Assembly (NCBI GenBank): GCA_036788095.1
Contig: DAIQOA010000149.1
Span: forward strand, 1 to 10,851
Reading direction: 5' to 3'
Origin: Anaerohabitans sp036788095
GTDB taxonomy: Bacteria; Zhuqueibacterota; Zhuqueibacteria; Residuimicrobiales; Residuimicrobiaceae
DNA length: 10,851 nt
A model generated the notes under the pieces. It saw nothing but the letters and a program-made list of their open reading frames with translations, had not been told where the DNA came from and ran no database searches. Within the stretch, counting starts at the first letter, position 1; each line of letters begins with the position of its first letter. Made by a program: the position numbers and the translations under genes. Positions 1 to 5,187 of this stretch are shown piece by piece.

Positions 1-177
1 TCGGAACTGCAGACCATTCAGGGACTGGGACCGGCGCGCAGGGATGCGCTGTTGCGTCACTTTGGCTCTCTAAAACAGATCAAGGCGGCAACCCTGGAAC
101 AACTGAGTGCGGTAAAGGGCATCCCCAAACCGCTGGCCGAAAAGATCTATAACGGTTTTCATACGGAAGGAAAATAG
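1..177 (+). CDS. uvrC: UvrC, excinuclease ABC subunit C, C-terminal end (partial)
   Basis: This is the last 58 codons of a gene that enters from the left edge in frame 1 and ends at TAG 175-177. The translation carries two helix-hairpin-helix motifs in tandem: one around IQGLGPARRDALLRHFGS and a second around LSAVKGIPKPLAEKIYNGF. This tandem HhH tail, with the closing LAEKIY segment, is typical of the UvrC C-terminus, which binds DNA at the damage bubble and supports the 5' incision in nucleotide excision repair. The nuclease domains lie outside the window. The 5' end is missing only because the window starts here; I see no sign of a break. The next gene starts 3 nt after the stop, so the two are probably co-transcribed. 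Another HhH protein is possible but the match to UvrC is close. Confidence 0.9.
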   Translation, partial: SELQTIQGLGPARRDALLRHFGSLKQIKAATLEQLSAVKGIPKPLAEKIYNGFHTEGK

Positions 178-180
178 CTT

Positions 181-867
181 TTGTCCCGACTCTACGATGC
201 GTTAGTCCTGGATATGGACGGTGTAGTGGTGGATACAGAACCGATCATCTTTACCACTTTTTGCCGGCTTTTTGAACCGTTCGGCATCTCTTTTCCCGAT
301 GCCTATCTTCACCGGCTGGTGGGGGATTCAACCCGGCAGAATCTCGTCGATATTGCGCGCGATTACGCCGTTACGTTCGATGCGGCCGCCATGGAAGAGG
401 CGCTGCACGAGGCGCATCGGCAGGCGCTGGAAAGGGTGTTCATTCCGCTGCGGGTTGGGATCACCCGATTGCTAGACCAGGCTCGCGAGGCCGGCCTACA
501 GATCGGCCTGTGCACCTCCAGCCAGGCGAGCATGGTGGACATCTTGATGCAGCGCATCGGCTTTTCTCAGGGATTGACGCAGCCGCTGCAGAACTATTTT
601 TCGGTCATGGTGACCGGCGACCGAGTCGGACGTCCAAAGCCGGATCCAGAGCCCTATTGTACCGCCTGCCGGCTGTTGGGCGTGGCGCCCGGCCGTAGTG
701 TGGCGTTGGAAGATTCAGCCACTGGCCTTCGCTCCGCCAAGGCTGCTGGCTGTTGGTGTGTGGGATTACGAACCGAGTATAATCAGCATATGGATTTCAG
801 CCCAGCGGATCAGGTGGTGAACCGGATCGATGAATGGGTCGAATCAAATTGGCTGCGGACCGTTTAA
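181..867 (+). CDS. HAD-superfamily hydrolase, beta-phosphoglucomutase/phosphatase-like (subfamily IA)
   Basis: This is a cytoplasmic 228-aa protein that probably dephosphorylates, or moves phosphate on, a small sugar phosphate. All four HAD motifs are visible: motif I DMDGVVVDTE with Asp11 (nucleophile) and Asp13 (acid/base); motif II CTSS at about 111-114; motif III Lys153 in GRPKPDP; motif IV LEDSATGL with Glu177 and Asp178 binding Mg2+. A helical cap lies between motif I and motif II (about 20-95), as in beta-phosphoglucomutase and phosphoglycolate phosphatase. The length is normal for the family. The start is TTG at 181, preceded by GGAAGG at 165-170; it begins MSRLYDALVLDMDG, which puts motif I where the family has it. 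It follows uvrC by 3 nt and precedes a secreted glycosidase gene by 16 nt, so a role in handling a released sugar is plausible but only inferred. The substrate cannot be determined from sequence. Confidence 0.88.
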   Translation: MSRLYDALVLDMDGVVVDTEPIIFTTFCRLFEPFGISFPDAYLHRLVGDSTRQNLVDIARDYAVTFDAAAMEEALHEAHRQALERVFIPLRVGITRLLDQAREAGLQIGLCTSSQASMVDILMQRIGFSQGLTQPLQNYFSVMVTGDRVGRPKPDPEPYCTACRLLGVAPGRSVALEDSATGLRSAKAAGCWCVGLRTEYNQHMDFSPADQVVNRIDEWVESNWLRTV

Positions 868-871
868 ACCT

Positions 872-878
872 GGGGAGG
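872..878 (+). promoter_or_regulatory. Strong ribosome binding site that fixes the start of the 884 gene
   Basis: GGGGAGG lies 5 nt upstream of ATG 884. It favours this start over the in-frame ATG at 830, which would overlap the HAD gene and put 18 extra residues ahead of the signal peptide. Confidence 0.8.
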
Positions 879-883
879 CTCCT

Positions 884-2554
884 ATGGGAATCAGGCAAGG
901 CATGAAACCGACAAGGTTCCGGTTGGGATTTTTGCTGCTGGTCCTCGCCGGCGCCGCATTCGCATCAGATCCCACCAGTCCCGACCAGGGGGAGATTCTT
1001 TACAACGGCATCCGTCTGCCGTCGCCATGGCCGCCGGCGGTCGATACGTTGACCCGGCAGCCCATGGACCCGCCGTATATGCGTTCGCTGCCGAATAGCC
1101 TGCCCATCGACGTCGGTCGCCAGCTGTTTGTGGACGATTTTCTCATTGAACAGAGCACAGCGCTGCGAACCTATCATCAGGCGAGATACCATCCAGTCTG
1201 CCCGGTGCTTTTGCCGGATCAACCCTGGGAAACCAATACGGTTTCAAAAGGCCATCCGGCGCCAACCGCTATGGTGTTCAGCGACGGCGTTTGGTACGAT
1301 CCTCAAGACCGGCTGTTCAAGATGTGGTATATGGGCGGCTATGTTCAATCCACCTGCTACGCCGAATCTCAGGACGGCATCAACTGGGTGAAACCGCTTC
1401 TCGACGTTAAACCGTCCACTAACTGCGTGCTCGATAAACCGCGCGACTCCGCCACCATTTGGCTCGATCACGATGCTGTGGATTCTGCCCAACGGTACAA
1501 ACTATTCCTGATTCATCGCGGTGAAAGCGGATATCTCGGCTTGCTTTACGTCTCCGCCGATGGCATTCACTGGGCTGATCCGCCGGCGCAGGCAAAAATC
1601 CATGGCGATCGCACGACCATGTTCTACAATCCGTTCCGAAAAAAATGGGTGTACAGCCTTCGCTGCGATTACGCCGGTATGGGACGTTCCCGCCGCTATC
1701 GGGAAAACGACGATGTCTTTGCCGGGCTGACTATGGACCCAAATCAGGAGACGCTCTGGGTGGGCGCGGACCGGAATGACAGGCCCAGGCTGGATCTGCC
1801 GGCTGCTCCCGAGCTCTACAATCTGGATGCCGTCGCTTATGAAAGCCTGATGCTGGGTTTGTTCACGATCTGGCCTGGCCAACCGGCGGACCGCGCCAAA
1901 CCCAACTATGTATGCCTCGGTTTCAGCCGGGATGGATTTCACTGGCATCGGCCGGACCATCGTCCGTTCATGGATGTGTCGGAACAATACGGGGATTGGA
2001 ACTGGGGCAACGTTCAATCAGCCGGCGGCGGTTGTCTGATCGTGGGCGACGAGCTCTATTTCTATGTCAGCGGCCGGAGCGGCGTCCAGGGGTCTCCGGC
2101 GTCTGGCGTCTGCGCCACCGGACTTGCCGTTCTGCGGCGAGATGGGTTCGCGTCGATGGATGCAGGAAAAAAAGAATGCACGCTCACCACACGGCCGGTC
2201 CGGTTCAGCGGCAACTATTTGTTCGTCAATTCGGACAGCCGCAAGGGCAGGTTGCAGGTGGAGGTGCTGGACGTTAACGATCGCGTGCTGGCTCCCTATA
2301 CGAAAAATAACTGCGTGGCAGTGAAAACGGATGAAACGTTGCAGAGGGTGACCTGGAAGGGTGCGTCAGATCTGGCCGCACTGGCGGGTCAAACGGTCAA
2401 GTTTCGTTTTTATCTGCGTCAGAGTCGGCTGTACGCCTTTTGGGTCAGCCGTGAGACCTCCGGCGCCAGCAACGGCTATGTGGCTGCCGGCGGCCCTGGT
2501 TTTACCGGCCCTACGGATACCGTCGGCTCCGCTGTTTTGACGGACGAACGCTGA
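884..2554 (+). CDS. Secreted five-bladed beta-propeller glycosidase-like protein (GH32/GH43 clan-like)
   Basis: This is a 556-aa predicted exported protein. Residues 1-28 form a signal peptide (basic start MKPTRFR, hydrophobic GFLLLVLAGAAF, likely cut after AFA). Next comes a proline-rich segment (about 38-75, YNGIRLPSPWPP) leading into the family signature IDVGRQLFVDDFLIE (75-89). Propeller-type repeats follow, each pairing a strand with an S/E-x-DG-x-x-W turn: ESQDGINWVKP (161-171), SADGIHW (224-230), SRDGFHWHRP (348-357). The last part, from about 436, is a beta-sandwich-like domain containing SDLAALAGQTVKFRF. Proteins of this kind, common in planctomycete-type genomes, are usually annotated as GH32-N-like or hypothetical; the fold inference is good, the substrate unknown. 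ATG 884 has GGGGAGG 5 nt upstream; ATG 902 is a second possibility that leaves a cleaner signal peptide. It follows the HAD gene by 16 nt. Its nearest relative in the window is the convergent gene at 2670-4274. Confidence 0.8.
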   Translation: MGIRQGMKPTRFRLGFLLLVLAGAAFASDPTSPDQGEILYNGIRLPSPWPPAVDTLTRQPMDPPYMRSLPNSLPIDVGRQLFVDDFLIEQSTALRTYHQARYHPVCPVLLPDQPWETNTVSKGHPAPTAMVFSDGVWYDPQDRLFKMWYMGGYVQSTCYAESQDGINWVKPLLDVKPSTNCVLDKPRDSATIWLDHDAVDSAQRYKLFLIHRGESGYLGLLYVSADGIHWADPPAQAKIHGDRTTMFYNPFRKKWVYSLRCDYAGMGRSRRYRENDDVFAGLTMDPNQETLWVGADRNDRPRLDLPAAPELYNLDAVAYESLMLGLFTIWPGQPADRAKPNYVCLGFSRDGFHWHRPDHRPFMDVSEQYGDWNWGNVQSAGGGCLIVGDELYFYVSGRSGVQGSPASGVCATGLAVLRRDGFASMDAGKKECTLTTRPVRFSGNYLFVNSDSRKGRLQVEVLDVNDRVLAPYTKNNCVAVKTDETLQRVTWKGASDLAALAGQTVKFRFYLRQSRLYAFWVSRETSGASNGYVAAGGPGFTGPTDTVGSAVLTDER

Positions 2555-2669
2555 CAGCGATGCGACGCCTTTTTTGGTTGCGGTCTGTTTTTTGTTTGAT
2601 ACTACTGAAAAGGATTGAGCAGCGCGCATCCCTTTGCTTTGTACCTGCTGATAGAAAATCGATGCTTCA
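2555..2669. other. Convergent intergenic region without a clear terminator
   Basis: The two propeller genes end head-to-head here. The region holds two T6 runs on the plus strand (2570-2575 and 2588-2593), but neither is directly preceded by a stable GC-rich hairpin. CGCTGT (2530-2535) can pair with ACAGCG (2554-2559), yet the loop is about 18 nt and the first T-run lies 10 nt further on. I see no small gene or RNA here. Confidence 0.5.
2608..2635. terminator. Possible weak bidirectional terminator hairpin
   Basis: AAAGGAT (2609-2615) can pair with ATCCCTTT (2628-2635) with one bulged base, leaving a 12-nt loop. The A-rich and T-rich flanks would give short U-tracts on both strands, which fits the convergent position between two genes. 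The stem is AT-rich and imperfect, so this is only a candidate. Confidence 0.22.
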
Positions 2670-4274
2670 TTATGGAGCTGTATTCACGTTGGCTGCGTCT
2701 TTGAATCTGATCGAATACAGGTCCGCGTCTTTGAGAATGAACCGCAGACGCACCGCCCGCCCTGCCAATGCTGCCAGATCGTTTCCCTTTTTCCACAACA
2801 CCGTACGCTCGATCGCGTCGCCAAACAGTGCCGGGCATTCCTCCTGGGTATAACCGGGCAGGGGGCTGCCCGCGGAATCCTGGATTTCAATCTTGATCTC
2901 GCCGGCAGCGGAGGTGGAAAAATTGATCACCAGGCTGCTGCCGGAAAAAATCAGCGGCTTGGTGATGAGTTCGCCGCCGGCCATGGGCGCTGAGACCGAG
3001 ACAAAACCATCCATCCGCAGAGAATAGCGGCGCAAGGCGCTGCTGTTGTCGGTCCAGTAGCTTTCCACCGCGTACAGGGAAAGCTCATCAGGAGCACCGC
3101 CCTCCAGGGCTGAGCAAGTTTCCACAAAAGACCAGGCGGTGCAAAGATGGCCGTAATTCCAGGTGCCGGCGCGTTCGATGCCCGGCCTGAGGAAAGCTTC
3201 GTTCCAGCGTTTGAACCGCACGCCGTCACGGCTGATCATGAACAGGGCATCGGTGATGGCGGAGCCGTATCTCGGCGATATACTGGAACGCCATGTGCGA
3301 TGCTCCCGCTCCGGCAGCGCCTGCAAGGATTCTGCCGCGCCGCGATCGATATAGCGCATGGGAAAACCGAGGAACAGATGTGGAGCGCGATGATAGGGTT
3401 TGATCACATTGGTGTACAGCTGTTCGGGAGGCGAATCCACATAGCTCAGATCGTGCTGGTCGAACCAGGTGAGCAGATCTTGCGATCTTGCGGTGCGGAT
3501 GGCGCGCAGGCCGCGATAGAGGGCGGTGTCGCTCTGCTCCGTAAAGTAACGCCAATAGGCCCGGTACTCTTTCCGTTCGCTGTCCCAAAAGGCCAGATTC
3601 TGTGAATCGAATGCACCATCGGTGATCACCGGCCCGGCGCTCAGGGCCCTCCAGTGGATGCCGTCCGGAGAAGCAAATGGAATGACGCCTCGCTCGGACC
3701 TGGCGCGAAGGATCGCCTTGTAGCGGCTGTCCGGCGGAACGTCCGGGTTCTCATCCCTGAACACAGCGGGATGGCCGCCATCCGCATCCGCGCCATCCAT
3801 CATGCCGCTGATAAAGACGATGTTGTTGGTTTTGCTGCCTTGAAATTCGTACAGACCCAGTTCCGGTTTGATCCAATGAATGCCGTCGTCGCTTTCGGCA
3901 TAGCAGCAGAAAATGGGGTGTGACGTAGTGGTTCCCGCGCTGTGCTGCCAGGCTTTGTAATACATCCGGTATTTTTTTTCATCCTGAAAAATGCTGTGAT
4001 AGCCGCTGCCGTTGCCTTCCCACGGGGCGTCGTGCACCAGCACTATTTCCCGCGGCTCAGGATGATGCAGGCAGAGCCGGGCTTCTCCCTTGAGCCGGTC
4101 GATCAGATAATCGTCGGCAAACAGCTCGAGGCGCGAACCGATGCTTAGGACGGAATCAGACTGCGCTAGAAGGGCTGACTGGGCGGGTGTGTTGTGCTTG
4201 GACGATGCATGGCCTGGTGAAAGGGCAGAAATCGACCAGAGCAAAAGGAAAAAAGAGAACCCTGTTTTTTTCAT
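2670..4274 (-). CDS. Secreted five-bladed beta-propeller glycosidase-like protein, paralogue of the 884 gene
   Basis: This is a 534-aa predicted exported protein and the last gene of the minus-strand cluster. It has a signal peptide (MKKTG, then FSFFLLLWSISALSPGHA, cut near residue 23). It then shows the family signature RLELFADDYLIDR (48-60), the APWEG segment (83-87), and propeller turns YAESDDGIHWIKP (125-137), ASPDGIHW (201-208) and ISRDGVRF (347-354). The C-terminal domain (about 440-526) contains NDLAALAGRAVRLRF, nearly the same as the matching stretch in the 884 gene, so the two share both domains in the same order. It lacks the proline-rich N-terminal segment of that paralogue. ATG 4274 is preceded by GGTGATC on the minus strand, complementary to the usual 16S 3' end. 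The gap to the upstream aldolase gene is 58 nt. Hydrolysis of a glycan in the periplasm or outside the cell is inferred from fold; catalytic residues cannot be assigned with confidence. Confidence 0.8.
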   Translation of the reverse strand: MKKTGFSFFLLLWSISALSPGHASSKHNTPAQSALLAQSDSVLSIGSRLELFADDYLIDRLKGEARLCLHHPEPREIVLVHDAPWEGNGSGYHSIFQDEKKYRMYYKAWQHSAGTTTSHPIFCCYAESDDGIHWIKPELGLYEFQGSKTNNIVFISGMMDGADADGGHPAVFRDENPDVPPDSRYKAILRARSERGVIPFASPDGIHWRALSAGPVITDGAFDSQNLAFWDSERKEYRAYWRYFTEQSDTALYRGLRAIRTARSQDLLTWFDQHDLSYVDSPPEQLYTNVIKPYHRAPHLFLGFPMRYIDRGAAESLQALPEREHRTWRSSISPRYGSAITDALFMISRDGVRFKRWNEAFLRPGIERAGTWNYGHLCTAWSFVETCSALEGGAPDELSLYAVESYWTDNSSALRRYSLRMDGFVSVSAPMAGGELITKPLIFSGSSLVINFSTSAAGEIKIEIQDSAGSPLPGYTQEECPALFGDAIERTVLWKKGNDLAALAGRAVRLRFILKDADLYSIRFKDAANVNTAP

Positions 4275-4332
4275 AAACGATCACCGTTATGGTTAATGTG
4301 GCCAATAATGAGTATAATGCCCATCTCTGCTT

Positions 4333-5124
4333 CTATTTTTTTTCCGGCAACAACGCGACCGCTGATTTTATGATCGCCATATCGCCGGCCAGAGCTTGTC
4401 GAAAAAGCGAGATGTCCGAACTGTGAATAACGATAGTGATGCCCTCTGCCAGCCAGCGGATCTGCTGTTGCGGGGATTCACTGAAATGAATGCCGATGGC
4501 GACGTTTCGGGCTCTGGCCTGGTGAATGATAGTCTTGACCACCTGCTCGAATTCCGGATGCTCATACTGCTCAGGCAAGCCCATGCTGCAGGAGAGGTCA
4601 TGCGGACCGATAAAGATGCCGTCGAGGCCGGGCAGGGTGAGGATTTCGTCCAGATGATGGACCGCGGGCATGGATTCAATATTAGCGATGAAGACGGTCT
4701 CCTGATTGCGTTGCTGAAGGTACGGGATCAACGCCGCGGGCATTTCAGCGGGTTTCTGGCTATATCGGCTGAGATACTGCCCTTTGAGCGGCCGCCATTT
4801 AACCGCGGCGATGAGCTGTCTGATTTTCTCCGCTTCTTCCAGATAGGGAACGATCACCCCCGCGGCGCCGCCGTCGAGAACCTTGCACGCTTCATACGGA
4901 TCCTGATTGAAAATGCGCACCAGCGGCGGGATGCCCATGCTGCGGTAAATTTGACACTGCTGCGCCAGCTCGCTGCGGTTCAGCGGAATGTGTTCAGAGT
5001 CGAGAAATACAAAATCAAGGTTGCAGGACTTGACTGCGCCGGGCCACAGTGCGCAGGTCGACAGGACGCCGGTTCCGTACACGACGGCGCCTTCATGTAA
5101 TCGGTCGATGAGACGGCTAGCCAT
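4333..5124 (-). CDS. HpcH/HpaI-family aldolase (2-keto-3-deoxy-acid aldolase, class II)
   Basis: This is a 263-aa cytoplasmic enzyme that should cleave a 2-keto-3-deoxy (or 4-hydroxy-2-keto) acid to pyruvate plus an aldehyde, using a divalent metal. The whole length fits the family: DFVFLDSEH with His45, PPLVRIF with Arg70, the GAAGVIVP loop (86-93), IANIESMPA with metal ligand Glu150, and IGPHDLSCSMG with metal ligand Asp176. These four residues correspond to the His, Arg, Glu and Asp known from HpaI and from 2-keto-3-deoxy-L-rhamnonate aldolase (RhmA). The usual IGPADLS motif reads IGPHDLS here, a change outside the ligand itself. The start ATG 5124 has AAAGGA (5130-5135 on the minus strand) upstream. 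It has no signal peptide although both flanking genes encode exported proteins. The setting suggests it acts on a sugar-acid product of glycan breakdown; which sugar acid is unknown. The citrate-lyase beta relatives are less likely given the length and motifs. Confidence 0.88.
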   Translation of the reverse strand: MASRLIDRLHEGAVVYGTGVLSTCALWPGAVKSCNLDFVFLDSEHIPLNRSELAQQCQIYRSMGIPPLVRIFNQDPYEACKVLDGGAAGVIVPYLEEAEKIRQLIAAVKWRPLKGQYLSRYSQKPAEMPAALIPYLQQRNQETVFIANIESMPAVHHLDEILTLPGLDGIFIGPHDLSCSMGLPEQYEHPEFEQVVKTIIHQARARNVAIGIHFSESPQQQIRWLAEGITIVIHSSDISLFRQALAGDMAIIKSAVALLPEKK

Positions 5125-5149
5125 ATCTTTCCTTTCGCTAAAAGAAGGG

Positions 5150-5171
5150 TTCCCCGCCGCCTGTGCGGGAA
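5150..5171 (-). terminator. Intercistronic hairpin after the 816-aa gene, attenuator-like
   Basis: On the minus strand TTCCCGC (5171-5165) can pair with GCGGGGAA (5157-5150) with one bulged G and a 7-nt loop, followed by CCCTTCTTTT. It sits in the 63-nt gap between the glycosidase-like gene and the aldolase gene. The T-tract is interrupted, so it may lower read-through or stabilise the upstream mRNA rather than fully stop transcription. Confidence 0.4.
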
Positions 5172-5187
5172 GTACGCAGGAGACGGA

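Noticed and set aside
830..884. Earlier ATG start at 830 for the first propeller gene
   Set aside because: It would overlap the HAD gene and put a hydrophilic leader before the signal peptide; ATG 884 has GGGGAGG at the right distance.
1502..2017. 171-codon open frame on the minus strand inside the first propeller gene
   Set aside because: It is a shadow of the propeller gene, with no motif and no plausible ribosome site.
884..2554. Sialidase (Asp-box) assignment for the propeller proteins
   Set aside because: The DG-x-x-W turns resemble Asp-boxes loosely, but the S-x-D-x-G-x-T-W pattern is not met and the VDDFLI signature fits the GH32/GH43-like propellers better.
4396..5100. 234-codon open frame on the plus strand opposite the aldolase gene
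   Set aside because: The minus-strand aldolase has a complete set of family motifs over the same bases; the opposite frame has none.
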